Below, one piece after another: positions 35,626 to 45,741 of a DNA stretch of 64,000 nucleotides. The notes below the pieces were generated by a model. It did not search any database and was not told the DNA's origin. It saw nothing but the letters and a program-made list of their open reading frames with translations. Source of the stretch: Nitrosomonas communis (GTDB taxonomy: Bacteria; Pseudomonadota; Gammaproteobacteria; Burkholderiales; Nitrosomonadaceae); the NCBI RefSeq assembly GCF_900114745.1, contig NZ_FOUB01000004.1, positions 62,001 through 126,000 of the forward strand. The letters are read 5' to 3'. The translations under genes were made by a program, and so were the position numbers. How positions within the stretch are numbered: position 1 is the stretch's first letter; each line of letters begins with the position of its first letter.

Positions 35626-36291
35626 GGTCATCTTCTTTCCCAGCCAAAAATACTGATCTTACTAACTCTATCAGTTCACGATGATGGTACAAAGCGTCTT
35701 CATAAATTAGTTGAGCAACTTTTAAAAATAACGTGAATTCAACATAAAAAAAGCAGTAAAAGGAACCAAATTTCTTATGATGAAGCGATTTATGGAATGT
35801 TCAGATTTCGATGGATATACTATAGCAGTGATTTTTTGTGCGATTGACGATTTTCTTAAAGGGCTTGAGACATGGTAGGAGCAGCGCTTGTTGGAGTTAT
35901 CGCTGAAACGGCGTCACGGCGAAGAAAGCTACGACAAGAAATTCTCACTTAATATCAAGTTCCCTAAAGCTCTTCCAGCCATGGTGTAATGATTCTTATG
36001 TCGAACTCACGTTATTTAGCTTCGTTCCCTGCATGCCGGTAAATTTTCAGACAGCGCTCATAGGCGCGTTTCGTTTGTTTGTAAATTATCGTGGATGGTC
36101 GCGGTGAGTGCATTGTCATGGGGTAGGTTACCCAAAATGTTTGTATCAAAAATAGAATGGATAAGACTGGTCGATTAACTATCAAGGCTTGCGAGAGACT
36201 CACATTGCCATCTGGACATATATCTCACATAAACCAGAAAACAGACTGCAGTGTTGTTATTTCAAGCGCGTCTATTTATCACAACCCGGCA
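35626..36291. other. Intergenic gap after the mrp operon
   Basis: Contains the IS982-derived element at 35729-36015. The remaining sequence shows no convincing gene; a minus-strand frame at 36012-36203 has no recognisable features. Confidence 0.5.
35729..36015 (-). mobile_element. Internally deleted IS982-derived element, copy b
   Basis: About 287 bp with inverted ends TAACGTGAATTCAACATAA and TTATGTCGAACTCACGTTA. The plus strand encodes the transposase N-terminus (MMKRFMECSDF, CAIDDFLKGLETW, a TAG, then EQRLLELSLKRR) fused directly to the C-terminal end (KKFSLNIKFPKALPAMV). Everything carrying the DDE core is deleted. Confidence 0.75.
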
Positions 36292-37200
36292 TTATCCTTC
36301 GCCAAATAAATCCTCTAGCGCTGTCGGTAAATCAGTAAATTTGAATTTAAAATTATATACTTGCAGTAATCTGGTAGAGACGATGTGATAACTGTTCAGC
36401 GCAAGAGCAGCTGCTTCACCTAATGCCAGTTTTAGTACAAAAGCTGGCGTAGGAAAGAACGCTGGCCGGTGCAGCGTCTTGCCAAGCGCAGCGGCAAATT
36501 GGCCGTATCGAACCGGATTGGGTGAAACTGCATTTATCGGACCATGATAGCGCGTATCCAGTGCAGCGTTGCTGTATATCGAAACCAGATCATCAATATG
36601 AATCCATGGAAGCCATTGGCGCCCGTCACCGACCGGTCCACCTAATCCTATTTTGAATAAGGGCAGGAGTTTATCCAGCATGCCGCCATCACCCAATACT
36701 ATACCCGTCCGTATGTTTACCCGACGTACCCCCTTGTTTTCAATTTTTGCAGCTTCTGCTTCCCAGTCTCGGCAGATGGTCTGCATAAAACCTGCTTGGG
36801 CAGGTACGTTATAGGATTCATTATAAACATCATCTCCTTCACCTGGGTAGATGCCGATAGCTGAGGCACAGACGAAGCATTCCAGACTGGCAGGGGCTGC
36901 GGCTACCAGCTTGCGGGCACTTACTATTCGTGAATCATACATTTCGCGCTTGCGTTCTTTAGTCCAGCGGCCACTACCTATATTTTCGCCCATCAGATGG
37001 ATGATAATCTGAATATTTTCTAATGCTTCAGCGGGCACATCCTCTTTTGCATAGTTCCAGCTAAAGGCTGGTACACCCAGTTTTTGGCTTGCACGCGCCG
37101 CATTCCGGCTGAGGACCTTAATGGTATGATGGTCTTGTTTGAGGCGCTGTACCAGGTGCCGGCCTACGAATCCAGTTGCGCCAGTAATGAGTATGTTCAT
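36292..37200 (-). CDS. TIGR01777-family SDR epimerase
   Basis: The roughly 302-residue extended SDR protein begins MNILITGATGFVGRHLVQRL, whose TGATGFVG is the NAD(P)-binding motif. Further landmarks: IIHLMGENIGSGRWT, CASAIGIYPGEGDD (in place of the catalytic YxxxK region), RTGIVLGDGGMLDKLLPLF and WLPWIHIDDLVSI. These match the YfcH/TIGR01777 group of predicted sugar-nucleotide epimerases, whose substrate is unknown. A TTG at 37212 would add four residues; ATG 37200 is the conventional start. A palindromic element lies about 30 bp upstream. Confidence 0.9.
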   Translation of the reverse strand: MNILITGATGFVGRHLVQRLKQDHHTIKVLSRNAARASQKLGVPAFSWNYAKEDVPAEALENIQIIIHLMGENIGSGRWTKERKREMYDSRIVSARKLVAAAPASLECFVCASAIGIYPGEGDDVYNESYNVPAQAGFMQTICRDWEAEAAKIENKGVRRVNIRTGIVLGDGGMLDKLLPLFKIGLGGPVGDGRQWLPWIHIDDLVSIYSNAALDTRYHGPINAVSPNPVRYGQFAAALGKTLHRPAFFPTPAFVLKLALGEAAALALNSYHIVSTRLLQVYNFKFKFTDLPTALEDLFGEG

Positions 37201-37212
37201 TATATTTGGCAA

Positions 37213-37497
37213 TTCTCAAGTTGATTGATGGCTAATTCTATTTCTAAATCAAAACCGGCTTTGTCGGCTTCTCCTTGCCGTATTATTTATACTGTCTGCG
37301 GCTCGCCTTCGCGTCAGTTTTGATTTAGAAATGGAATAATTCAAGATATGTGTTTTCCGCATCAAACGGCAAGATGCAAATCTAGCTAGAGAGCAAATGC
37401 AATGGAATTATTTAGAGTAGTTCCAATGATAGCGGACGATAATCTTATTTTTTAATCTTTTTTTATTGTATCGAAATTTGACTCAGATTGTACAACG
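37213..37497. other. Divergent intergenic region with one palindromic repeat
   Basis: Between the divergent epimerase and lipoprotein genes; holds element copy 8. Promoters for both genes should lie here. Confidence 0.45.
37235..37337 (+). repeat. Dispersed palindromic element, copy 8 (orientation A)
   Basis: ATTCTATTTCTAAATCAAA at the left and TTTGATTTAGAAATGGAAT at the right, interior close to copy 1. It sits in the upstream region of the epimerase gene. Confidence 0.93.
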
Positions 37498-38229
37498 ATG
37501 AAAAATTTTACTCGTGATGCAGCGATGTCTCTTTTAATAAGCGTAAGCGCGCTGCTCACGGCCTGTGCCTTTCCTGTTGAAAACTTATGGCCACCCCCTC
37601 CCGATTCCGCTGCACGCACTGTTTATGTATCGCTTGATACATGGCATGCAATGATTGCTTTCCCTCAAAGCGAGGAAATGACAGTGAATAGTGCACATCA
37701 AGAAGAACATCAATTTCCTCAATTGCCTTCTTCCCTAGGCCATGTCCTGCCCTTCATTCGCAATCAACGTTTCGAGGAGTGGGGCTATGCCGAGCGAGCT
37801 TGGTATTTAGAAGGAAGATGGGGTCTGACTGGGGTGATGCGAGCGCTTTTTTGGCCAACAGAAGGAGTGGTTGAAGTTGGCTGGTATGATCAAGTGTGGG
37901 CCAATCGTACGCCTCAGCCTCCTTCTGATCTTTTCATATTTCGACTGAGTGAGGAAGGTTACCAGCGGTTACGCCATCACCTCGATGCTACGATAGCGGA
38001 CCGTAACTCTGTAACTGCTTTTGGGACTTCTTTGTTTTATCCTGCAAAACGTTCGTACCATGCTCTCCATACCTGTCATCAGTATGCAGCTTACGCCTTG
38101 AGAGAGGCGGGGTTACCTCTCTCCCCATTCTGGGCCTTCAGCAGAGCTTCCTTTGCCTGGCAGTTACACCGCGCTGTGCGGATCGCTGAGAAGCAACCAA
38201 CAGCTATACCTCATAATGAGCCTCAATAA
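37498..38229 (+). CDS. DUF2459/TIGR02117-like lipoprotein
   Basis: The 243-residue protein has a lipoprotein signal (LISVSALLTAC, Cys about residue 23). Its body resembles the DUF2459 (TIGR02117) family: VYVSLDTWHAMIAFP near the N-terminus, FEEWGYAERAWYLEG, then ALFWPTEGVVEVGWYDQVW, FYPAKRSYHALHTCHQYAAY and ALREAGLPLSPFWAFS. The spaced Trp, His and Cys-His positions suggest an enzymatic or binding pocket, but the family's function is unknown. Single gene. Confidence 0.72.
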   Translation: MKNFTRDAAMSLLISVSALLTACAFPVENLWPPPPDSAARTVYVSLDTWHAMIAFPQSEEMTVNSAHQEEHQFPQLPSSLGHVLPFIRNQRFEEWGYAERAWYLEGRWGLTGVMRALFWPTEGVVEVGWYDQVWANRTPQPPSDLFIFRLSEEGYQRLRHHLDATIADRNSVTAFGTSLFYPAKRSYHALHTCHQYAAYALREAGLPLSPFWAFSRASFAWQLHRAVRIAEKQPTAIPHNEPQ

Positions 38230-38318
38230 GATAGTGATCAAAATCACAAACTGCGTTATTTCTAATGCTGTATAAAATGATAGGTTACAAAAATCTCAAA
38301 CAACGTAAGCAAGGATTT

Positions 38319-38423
38319 ATTCCATTTCTAGATCAAATTTAGACTTGCTGACTTCTCCTTGCCATATTATTTTTATACTATTTGTGGATCGCGTTCGCGT
38401 CATGTTTGATTTGGAAATAGATT
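38319..38423 (+). repeat. Dispersed palindromic element, copy 9 (orientation A, divergent)
   Basis: ATTCCATTTCTAGATCAAA at the left, TTTGATTTGGAAATAGATT at the right; interior degenerate (ATATTATTTTTATACTATTT). Confidence 0.85.
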
Positions 38424-38558
38424 TAACTGCTTGTTAGGCTTATATTGGGGTACCTCGTGGCAGCCAAGATGATCATTTAGTGAGATATTGCCAGATGCTA
38501 GTAGCAATTAAATACCTTTAAGTCAGTTGTGGTACATGATCTTATTAGCTCAGACAAG

Positions 38559-38576
38559 CTGGAGGATATCCTCCAG
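38559..38576 (-). terminator. Perfect palindrome after acnA
   Basis: CTGGAGGATATCCTCCAG is fully self-complementary and begins 16 bp past the acnA stop. No T-run follows on the minus strand, so it may be a weak or factor-assisted terminator, or an mRNA-stabilising hairpin. Confidence 0.4.
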
Positions 38577-38592
38577 CGCGCATTAATATTTT

Positions 38593-41448
38593 CTAACTCA
38601 CCAGTAACTGCCTGAGTACATAAGGTAAAATACCGCTATGTCGATAATAATCGACTTCAATTGCGGTATCAATGCGGCAGAGCAACGGGATGCGGTGCTG
38701 GCTGCCATCTTTGAAATGGATAACGAGGGTAACTTCTTGCTGGGGTTGAATGGTGTCGATGCCAACAATATCGAATTGTTCGTCACCTTTGATGCCAAGG
38801 GACAAGGCATTATTATCGCCCATGAATTGTAAAGGTAGAACCCCCATGCCGACCAGATTGCTCCGGTGGATACGCTCATAGCTTTCCGCAATAACAGCTT
38901 TGACTCCTAACAACTGAGTACCTTTGGCTGCCCAATCACGGCTTGAGCCCGTGCCGTACTCCTTGCCAGCAAATACCACGGTAGGTACATTTTGAGCGAT
39001 ATATCGCATAGCCGCATCGTAGATGGGCATTTGTTCGCCATCAGTAGTATTGCTGTCACGGAATAATGTTATCCCACCTTCACTTCCAGGAACCATCAGA
39101 TTTTTAATGCGCACATTGGCAAAAGTGCCGCGCATCATGACATGATGATTACCGCGGCGAGAACCATAACTATTGAAATCTGCTTTAGTAACATGATTGG
39201 CGAGCAGATATTGACCTGCCGGCGAGGTTTCCTTGATAGCGCCAGCCGGGCTGATGTGATCAGTGGTAACGGAATCGCCAAAGATCGCTAATGCTCTCGC
39301 ACCAATGATGCCGCCAGGCTTGTTGTTAGGTACTGCTGGTTGCAGTGGAAAATCCTGGAAGAAAGGTGGCTCGGCGATATAAGTAGAGTCTGGCCAGTTA
39401 TAGAGCTTGCCAGTGACCGAAGTGATGTTATTCCAAAGGGGATTATCTTTGGTGAAATCACTATACAGCTGGCGGAAAGTATCGGCTTGGGTAGCAAATT
39501 TCATGAGAGATGCGATTTCCGCGCTACTTGGCCAGATATCGTGCAGCCAGACGGGCTGATTATCCTTTCCTACACCTAGCGGTTCGGTATCCAGATCTTT
39601 TAATACCGTGCCTGCGATAGCATAAGCCACTACCAGAGGGGGCGAAGCCAGAAAATTAGCACGGATATTAGCATGTATTCTTGCTTCAAAATTCCGATTA
39701 CCTGAGAGAACGGCTGAACAAATGAGATCTTCTCTGACGACACACTCTTCGATCAGCTCTGGCAGCGGTCCGGAGTTGCCAATACAGGTGGTACAACCAT
39801 AACCCGCTAGATTGAAACCAAGTTGCTCCAGATAGGGCAGTAAGCCTGCAGCAATGAGATATTCTGTCACCACGCGCGAGCCCGGTGCAAGTGAGGTTTT
39901 GATATGACGTTTAACACTCAGACCTTTTTCAACCGCTTTTTTGGCAAGCAATCCAGCAGCGATTAATACGGTAGGATTAGAAGTGTTGGTGCAGGAAGTG
40001 ATCGCAGCAATCAAAACATCGCCATGCTGCAGCACCGCTGAGTAATTCCTTTTATCATTGGCTTGGATGGTATTTTGGGTGGGGCGATTATTGAGCAGTT
40101 CAGACACATTTCTCTCAGAGCCAGGCGGAAGAGTGGCTTCATCTTGATTCATCGGACTGGTGACGCATACTTCATTATTCGGGTAGGTGGCATCTCGGGT
40201 GGGATAGGTGCGAGCCAAATCTTCCGTTGGCTTGCCATATCCATTGTCTGCCATGGGTTTACTGAAAAGCTCAGTAAAAGTTGATTTAAGATTGCCAATT
40301 GCGATGCGATCCTGCGGGCGTTTTGGTCCGGCCAGCGAAGGTATAATTGAATTCAAATCTAGTTGCAATTCCTGACTGTAGTCAATATCTCCTTTATTTG
40401 GCATGCCAAATAGCCGTTGTGCCTTGAAATAGGTTTCAAATGCATCGATTTCTTCATTTGTGCGGCCAGTATTTCTAAAGTATTGAAGAGTGGCGTCATC
40501 AACTGGGAAAAAGCCCATGGTGGCGCCATATTCGGGCGCCATGTTAGCGATGGTGGCACGATCAGGTAAGCTTAATGATGCGGTACCCTCACCAAAGAAT
40601 TCTACAAATTTGCCGACTACTTTTGCTTTACGCAGCATTTCAGTAACGGCCAAAACCAAATCTGTCGCAGTTACGCCTTCACGTAGCTGGCCAGTTAGAT
40701 TGACACCGACGACATCCGGGGTGAGAAAGTAAACCGGTTGCCCTAGCATGCCAGCTTCTGCTTCGATCCCGCCCACACCCCAGCCTACTACTCCGATACT
40801 ATTGATCATGGTGGTGTGCGAATCGGTGCCGACCAGCGTGTCTGGATAAATCAGGCAATTTTTCTGATGCACACCGCGTGCCAGATATTCCAGGTTGACC
40901 TGATGCACGATACCAATACCGGGTGGGACAACCTTGAAAGTATCAAATGCCTGCATGCCCCATTTGATGAATTGGTAGCGTTCTTCATTACGGACAAACT
41001 CCATTTCCATGTTGCGTGCGAGTGCCTCTTTATCGCCATAGTAATCGACCTGAACGGAGTGATCAACTACCAGATCAACCGGTACCAGCGGTTCAATACG
41101 CTTGGGATCTTTATCTAGCCTCTCTGCCGCGCTGCGCATGGCCGCCAGATCAACCAGGAGCGGCACACCCGTGAAATCCTGCAACACGATACGCGCAACC
41201 ACAAACGGAATTTCATGCGTACGAACGGCATTTGGCTGCCAGCCAGCCAGCTGTCGAACATGCATTTCTGTGACTTTTTTATCATCGTAATTACGCAACA
41301 CCGACTCTAACACAATACGAATGGAGACAGGAAGTCGTGATATCTTACCAAGACCGGCTTCCTCCAACGCTGATAAGGAATAAAATTGCGCAGTTTTGCC
41401 ATCAGGGAATGGTAGCGATTGCAGTGAGTTGAATAAAGTGTGAGCCAT
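38593..41448 (-). CDS. acnA: Aconitate hydratase A
   Basis: AcnA is the TCA-cycle [4Fe-4S] enzyme interconverting citrate and isocitrate, in the IRP-like aconitase group. The 951-residue protein carries the cluster cysteines in [10 protein letters not shown] and [13 protein letters not shown], the active-site [40 protein letters not shown]-like ([17 protein letters not shown]) and the C-terminal swivel motifs [20 protein letters not shown] and [19 protein letters not shown]. It is somewhat longer than the usual 890-900 residues. It is monocistronic and divergent from the mutarotase gene. Confidence 0.96.
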   Translation of the reverse strand: MAHTLFNSLQSLPFPDGKTAQFYSLSALEEAGLGKISRLPVSIRIVLESVLRNYDDKKVTEMHVRQLAGWQPNAVRTHEIPFVVARIVLQDFTGVPLLVDLAAMRSAAERLDKDPKRIEPLVPVDLVVDHSVQVDYYGDKEALARNMEMEFVRNEERYQFIKWGMQAFDTFKVVPPGIGIVHQVNLEYLARGVHQKNCLIYPDTLVGTDSHTTMINSIGVVGWGVGGIEAEAGMLGQPVYFLTPDVVGVNLTGQLREGVTATDLVLAVTEMLRKAKVVGKFVEFFGEGTASLSLPDRATIANMAPEYGATMGFFPVDDATLQYFRNTGRTNEEIDAFETYFKAQRLFGMPNKGDIDYSQELQLDLNSIIPSLAGPKRPQDRIAIGNLKSTFTELFSKPMADNGYGKPTEDLARTYPTRDATYPNNEVCVTSPMNQDEATLPPGSERNVSELLNNRPTQNTIQANDKRNYSAVLQHGDVLIAAITSCTNTSNPTVLIAAGLLAKKAVEKGLSVKRHIKTSLAPGSRVVTEYLIAAGLLPYLEQLGFNLAGYGCTTCIGNSGPLPELIEECVVREDLICSAVLSGNRNFEARIHANIRANFLASPPLVVAYAIAGTVLKDLDTEPLGVGKDNQPVWLHDIWPSSAEIASLMKFATQADTFRQLYSDFTKDNPLWNNITSVTGKLYNWPDSTYIAEPPFFQDFPLQPAVPNNKPGGIIGARALAIFGDSVTTDHISPAGAIKETSPAGQYLLANHVTKADFNSYGSRRGNHHVMMRGTFANVRIKNLMVPGSEGGITLFRDSNTTDGEQMPIYDAAMRYIAQNVPTVVFAGKEYGTGSSRDWAAKGTQLLGVKAVIAESYERIHRSNLVGMGVLPLQFMGDNNALSLGIKGDEQFDIVGIDTIQPQQEVTLVIHFKDGSQHRIPLLCRIDTAIEVDYYRHSGILPYVLRQLLVS

Positions 41449-41566
41449 GGCATATCCTTAAAAGTAAGCGCGAGGATTTATTAATAGCAGTTACTAATAG
41501 CAGTTTATGAAGTTTGGGTTTGAGTTTATCATTCTAAACTTATTGCAACAAAAAATAAGGTAAAAA

Positions 41567-42472
41567 ATGGGTATTGCACAATTAAATAGAGATCATGGGA
41601 TTGCTGGTCAGGTTGAGTTTTTTGAAGGACAGGGTGGTTTTCCATTTATTCGAGTAAAAAACGCTAAGTCTAGTGCATTGATTTCGGTCTACGCAGGTCA
41701 AGTGCTTTCTTTTCAGCCTGCTGGTAAAACAGATGATTTGATGTTTCTCAGCCAGAAAGCTTATTATCAGGCAGGAAAAGCAATTAAAGGGGGCATACCA
41801 ATTTGCTGGCCTTGGTTTGGTCCTGATCCAGAAGAAAAAGGCCGCGCGGCGCATGGTTTTGTGCGTAACCGCATGTGGGACGTGATTGAAACGAGCGTGA
41901 CGGCTAATGGCGATACTCAAGTGGTTTTAGGATTGACAGATACACCAGAGACGCAGGCTATCTGGCCACATGCCTTTATTTTGAGGCTAGAAATTATAGT
42001 GGGAGAAACGCTTAATCTAGTCCTAGTGACACGCAACACTGGAGATCAGGCATTCTCCATTACGCAAGCCTTTCACACCTATTTCAGTGTGGGCGATATT
42101 CATCAAATACGTGTTTCAGGATTGGAGGGCAGGCAATACCTCGACAAAGCCGATGGGGGGCAGCAAAAAATGCAATCAGGTGCTGTGACCATTAGCTCGG
42201 AAGTGGATCGCATTTACCTGGATGTCTTAGACGATATTATCGTGCATGATCCTGCCCTGAAGCGCCGGATTTATATCGCTTCTCAAGGCAGTCAAACGGC
42301 TGTGGTGTGGAATCCATGGGCCAAAATTTCGGCAGAGATGGCCGACTTGCAAGATGACGATTATCTGCGCATGTTGTGCGTTGAAACGACTAATGCTGCC
42401 ACGGATCGTATCACGATACAACCAGGCAGTGAATTTAGACTGGTTGCCAATTATCGTATTGAAAATCTGTGA
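41567..42472 (+). CDS. D-hexose-6-phosphate mutarotase (YeaD-like)
   Basis: The 301-residue protein of the aldose-1-epimerase-like fold (YeaD/glucose-6-phosphate 1-epimerase group) interconverts hexose-6-phosphate anomers. Landmarks: VYAGQVLSFQPAG, GIPICWPWFGPDPEEKGRAA, HGFVRNRMWDV with the substrate-binding His and Arg, QAFHTYFSVGDIHQIRVSGL with the catalytic-region His, VWNPWAKISAEMADL and MLCVETTNA with the putative catalytic Glu. ATG 41567 is preceded by a weak AAGG. Single gene. Confidence 0.92.
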   Translation: MGIAQLNRDHGIAGQVEFFEGQGGFPFIRVKNAKSSALISVYAGQVLSFQPAGKTDDLMFLSQKAYYQAGKAIKGGIPICWPWFGPDPEEKGRAAHGFVRNRMWDVIETSVTANGDTQVVLGLTDTPETQAIWPHAFILRLEIIVGETLNLVLVTRNTGDQAFSITQAFHTYFSVGDIHQIRVSGLEGRQYLDKADGGQQKMQSGAVTISSEVDRIYLDVLDDIIVHDPALKRRIYIASQGSQTAVVWNPWAKISAEMADLQDDDYLRMLCVETTNAATDRITIQPGSEFRLVANYRIENL

Positions 42473-42584
42473 TAACAAAGTTTCGATAAAATCGGTATTT
42501 GATAAAACATCGTTTAATCAATAAATCTGTTGTCGTCTCGATGGGAGCATGGTGCGCGGTTCGCGTTTCCCCTGTCTGCTTATT

Positions 42585-42681
42585 ATTCCACTCTAAATCA
42601 AAGATGACACGAAGGCGAGCCCAGGCAGAATAATACGGCAAGGGGAAACCCACAAAGTTAGGTTTGATTTAGAAACAGGAT
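42585..42681 (-). repeat. Dispersed palindromic element, copy 10 (orientation B, short)
   Basis: ATTCCACTCTAAATCAAA at the left, TTTGATTTAGAAACAGGAT at the right; the interior lacks several bases (GCCCAGGCAGAATAATACGG). Confidence 0.85.
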
Positions 42682-42738
42682 GAGCTCTTCTTTCATTATG
42701 TGGATAAGCTATATTAATCAAAAGCCAAGAGAGTAAAA

Positions 42739-43152
42739 ATGAAAACCAGACCAAAAATTATCATTTCAGCGCTTGATGCGGAGAGATTGGAGAGCCTTAT
42801 TGATTCATTACCCAGCAATGCTTTCCCGGGTAAGGATGAATTAGAGGCTGAACTGATGCGAGCGGAAGTAGTCGATCCGATAGATGTTCCACCTACTGTG
42901 GTGACCATGAATTCTACAGTAAGGTTTAAAGTTGAATCTTCGTCTGAAGAATTTGAATTAACACTAGTCTATCCTAAAGACATTGACGCCAGCGGAAGTA
43001 AGATTTCAATTCTTGCACCGGTCGGTAGTGCGCTGCTGGGTCTTTCTCAAGGAGATGAAATTGAATGGCCAAAACCTGGCGGTGGCGTATTGCGCGTTCG
43101 CATCGTAGAAGTCACCTACCAACCTGAACGTGCTGGTGAATATCATCGCTAG
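42739..43152 (+). CDS. rnk: Regulator of nucleoside diphosphate kinase
   Basis: The 137-residue Rnk is a GreA/GreB-like protein with a short N-terminal coiled coil and a C-terminal FKBP-like domain. It binds RNA polymerase and affects nucleoside diphosphate kinase expression in Pseudomonas and E. coli. Seen here: KIIISALDAERLESLIDSLP, LEAELMRAEVVDPIDVPPTV, VTMNSTVRF, LTLVYPKDIDASGSKISILA and PVGSALLGLSQGDEIEWP. The 3' end overlaps the convergent ampD by 41 bp. Confidence 0.92.
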   Translation: MKTRPKIIISALDAERLESLIDSLPSNAFPGKDELEAELMRAEVVDPIDVPPTVVTMNSTVRFKVESSSEEFELTLVYPKDIDASGSKISILAPVGSALLGLSQGDEIEWPKPGGGVLRVRIVEVTYQPERAGEYHR

Positions 43153-43696
43153 AGAATCCCCTGTGATAGCGCCCCCAATCAAAATAAGGACCTGGGTCGG
43201 TTTTACGCGTGGGGGCAATATCAGCATGTCCTGCAATATCGGTAATGGGGTAGGCCTTGAGCAAAGATATTGTGAGCGCAATGAGCTGATCGTACTGGAT
43301 GGGCTCAAAGGGTAGGGCATCGCTTCCTTCCAGTTCAATCCCGATGGAGAAGTCATTACAGCGTTCCTTGCCTTGCCAATTGGAAACCCCGGCATGCCAG
43401 GCGCGCAGCATGCACGGAACAAATTGGATGATTTCCCCATCGCGGCGAATGAAAAAGTGGCTGGAAACTCTGAGATCGCGCAATGATTCAAAATAGGGAT
43501 GCGCTTGCGGATCAAGTTGGTTGGTAAATAACTCGATTACGCTATTTCCGTCAAATTTGTTCGGTGGCAGACTGATGTTATGTATTACCAATAAACTGAT
43601 GTCACATCCAGGGGGACGCTCATCATAGTTGGGTGAAGGAATGAAACGCACGTTCTCAAGATAGCCGGCAGTATTGATCTCCATAAGTTCTTTCAT
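43112..43696 (-). CDS. ampD: 1,6-anhydro-N-acetylmuramyl-L-alanine amidase
   Basis: Cytosolic zinc amidase of peptidoglycan recycling, which removes the peptide from anhydro-muropeptides. It has the amidase_2 fold with zinc ligands in LLVIHNISLP, AGHADIAPTRKTDPGP and the catalytic Glu/Lys region; the N-terminal ENVRFIPSPNYDERPPGCDI and WHAGVSNWQGKERCNDFSIG, IGIELEGSD are AmpD-typical. The frame is open to 43771, but the ATG at 43694-43696 (MKELMEI) or 43684 gives the usual length. It is convergent with rnk with a coding overlap. Confidence 0.93.
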   Translation of the reverse strand: MKELMEINTAGYLENVRFIPSPNYDERPPGCDISLLVIHNISLPPNKFDGNSVIELFTNQLDPQAHPYFESLRDLRVSSHFFIRRDGEIIQFVPCMLRAWHAGVSNWQGKERCNDFSIGIELEGSDALPFEPIQYDQLIALTISLLKAYPITDIAGHADIAPTRKTDPGPYFDWGRYHRGFSSDDIHQHVQVGR

Positions 43697-43790
43697 TTTG
43701 GGCAGGAAATTTAACTTACTGGATAATATAATAAAGCAAAGCTGATTTAGGCGAATTTTATTTATGAACATTTAGATAAGCAGGCTACCC

Positions 43791-44414
43791 ATGCAGCAGG
43801 GAAAATTCATCACTCTAGAAGGTCTTGATGGCGCAGGAAAAAGTACCCATTTGATCTGGCTGGAAAATTTTTTAGAAGACAAAGGAATCGATGTCGTGAC
43901 AACACGTGAGCCAGGTGGCACTTTACTGGGTGAGCAATTGCGCACCTTGCTGCTCGATCCTGGTCAGCACATGCATGCGGAAACGGAAGCATTGCTGATG
44001 TTTGCAGCACGGCGGGAGCATCTGGATAAAGTTATTCTGCCGTCTCTCCATAGAGGGGAGTGGGTCATTTCGGACCGTTTCACCGATGCGAGTTTTGCTT
44101 ATCAGGGGGGGGGCAGAGGGGTAACATTCGATAAGTTACAAATACTGGAACGATGGGTACAGGGCGTGTTCCAGCCTGACTTGACATTATATTTCGATGT
44201 GCCGATAGAAATGGCGAGAGAGCGTGTGCAATCGGCCAAAATAACCGATCGGTTCGAGAGAGAACAGGATGAATTTTTTCTCCAGGTGCGCGAAACTTAT
44301 CTACAACGAGCGCAGCAATTTCCTGAAAGAATCTGCTTGATCGATGCAAGCCAACCGCTGCATGAGGTGACAATCGCCTTGCAAGGTATTATCCAAAAAG
44401 CATTATTTGGTTGA
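43791..44414 (+). CDS. tmk: Thymidylate kinase
   Basis: The 207-residue kinase phosphorylates dTMP to dTDP. It has the P-loop [10 protein letters not shown], the DR(Y/F) block [19 protein letters not shown], the TREPGGT motif that binds dTMP, and the LID-like [19 protein letters not shown]. It begins 95 bp from ampD on the opposite strand and is followed by a palindromic element and holB, a commonly conserved neighbour pair. Confidence 0.96.
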   Translation: MQQGKFITLEGLDGAGKSTHLIWLENFLEDKGIDVVTTREPGGTLLGEQLRTLLLDPGQHMHAETEALLMFAARREHLDKVILPSLHRGEWVISDRFTDASFAYQGGGRGVTFDKLQILERWVQGVFQPDLTLYFDVPIEMARERVQSAKITDRFEREQDEFFLQVRETYLQRAQQFPERICLIDASQPLHEVTIALQGIIQKALFG

Positions 44415-44517
44415 ATCTACCTTAGGATAAGGTATGATTAAAATTCATTTTTTTGAAAATGAACGAAGTGAGTTTCAACGAAACTACATATCAGACAGAT
44501 AGGCGAGAAATGAGCGA

Positions 44518-44620
44518 ATTCCATTTCTAAATCAAAACTGACTTTGTCAGCTTCATCTTGCCGTATTATTTATACTGTTCGCGGCTCGCCTTCGCGTCAT
44601 TTTTGATTTAGAAATGGAAG
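44518..44620 (+). repeat. Dispersed palindromic element, copy 11 (orientation A)
   Basis: ATTCCATTTCTAAATCAAA at the left and TTTGATTTAGAAATGGAA at the right. It lies between tmk and holB, which usually are adjacent, so it inserted within a likely operon. Confidence 0.95.
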
Positions 44621-44669
44621 AAGATGCGCCGATGAAGAAGTGATTCGCTCGCACAATGGATCTTTAGAG

Positions 44670-45734
44670 ATGCAGATGAATGAGTTTTATCCCTGGCAAT
44701 ATACTATTTGGCAACAAGTGAGAAGCTCGGTTGCTTTGAAGACACACGCCTTGCTGCTGAAAGGCAGAAAAGGAATAGGGAAGCTAGGCTTCGCCCGAAG
44801 CCTAGCCAAGTCATTATTGTGTACGCAGATAACGGTGGAACAAGTTGCCTGCGGTGTATGTACAAGCTGCAAATGGTTCGAGCAGGAAACCCATCCAAAT
44901 TTTTATTTAATGACACCAGAAGCACTTATTGACTCGTCTGGTGAAGCGGGTCCCGCAAGCAGCGGTATAGACAGGCAAGATGCAGAGCATGCCAAATCAG
45001 GGAAAAAGCCCAGTCAACATATTACCATTGAGCAAGTGCGAGCGCTGAACGATTTCGTCTATCTTTCCGGTCACCAGGATGGACTCAAGGTGATTCTGAT
45101 TCATCCAGCAGAAGCCATGAATGTAGCGGCAGCCAATGCCTTATTGAAGAAACTCGAAGAACCTCCCTCCAATGTTCTTTTCATTCTGGTAGCGCATCGC
45201 TCGCAAGATTTGCTGCCAACCATTCGTAGTCGTTGCCAGCATATTACTCTGCCCATACCTGATGCGGCTACTGCGCGCAATTGGTTGACACAGCAGGGAA
45301 TAGAACATGCCGATATCTGTCTGGCTCTGTCAGGTGCCTCACCTTTGCAGGCTGCGGCATTCAGCCATCACGATTATTTTAGTCAGCATGCTGATTTTAT
45401 CCGGAAAATCAGCATGCCCGCCAGCTTTGATCCTATTTCTCTGGCCAACAGTCTGCATAAACTGGATTTGCCAGAGATTGTCAACTGGTTACAAAAGTGG
45501 TGCTATGACTTGGTATGCTTTTGTACCACGGGAAAAATTCGCTACCATGTGCATCAAGAAACAACTATAAGGAAATTGGCTTCAACTGCAGATCCCAAGC
45601 TGCTTGCCAGCTTCTGGCGCAATTTGATCACGAGCCAGCAATTAGCGCGCCATCCTCTCAACGCCAAATTGTTTCTGGAAGAGATACTGCTTTCGTACGT
45701 TAAGGTAATGGCGCCGACGCGATACCAAGGTTGA
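44670..45734 (+). CDS. holB: DNA polymerase III delta-prime subunit
   Basis: Clamp-loader subunit delta-prime, an AAA+ family member without ATPase activity. Landmarks: NEFYPWQYTIWQQV, LLKGRKGIGKLGFARSLAKS (a degenerate P-loop), the zinc motif CGVCTSCKWFEQETHPNF, VILIHPAEAMNVAAANALLK, KLEEPPSNVLFILV and TIRSRCQHITLPIP (the SRC motif). I favour ATG 44670 over 44640, because the earlier part lies next to the palindromic insertion. It is about 354 residues, usual for the family. Confidence 0.93.
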   Translation: MQMNEFYPWQYTIWQQVRSSVALKTHALLLKGRKGIGKLGFARSLAKSLLCTQITVEQVACGVCTSCKWFEQETHPNFYLMTPEALIDSSGEAGPASSGIDRQDAEHAKSGKKPSQHITIEQVRALNDFVYLSGHQDGLKVILIHPAEAMNVAAANALLKKLEEPPSNVLFILVAHRSQDLLPTIRSRCQHITLPIPDAATARNWLTQQGIEHADICLALSGASPLQAAAFSHHDYFSQHADFIRKISMPASFDPISLANSLHKLDLPEIVNWLQKWCYDLVCFCTTGKIRYHVHQETTIRKLASTADPKLLASFWRNLITSQQLARHPLNAKLFLEEILLSYVKVMAPTRYQG

Positions 45735-45741
45735 CCGCTAA

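Larger units (their letters stand above)
38230..38592. other. Intergenic; one palindromic repeat and a perfect palindrome
   Basis: Holds element copy 9 and, next to the acnA stop, the palindrome at 38559-38576. No other feature seen. Confidence 0.45.

Noticed and set aside
36012-36203. 63-codon minus-strand frame after the mrp operon
   Set aside because: No recognisable motif, and it starts in non-conserved sequence beside an IS982 derivative.
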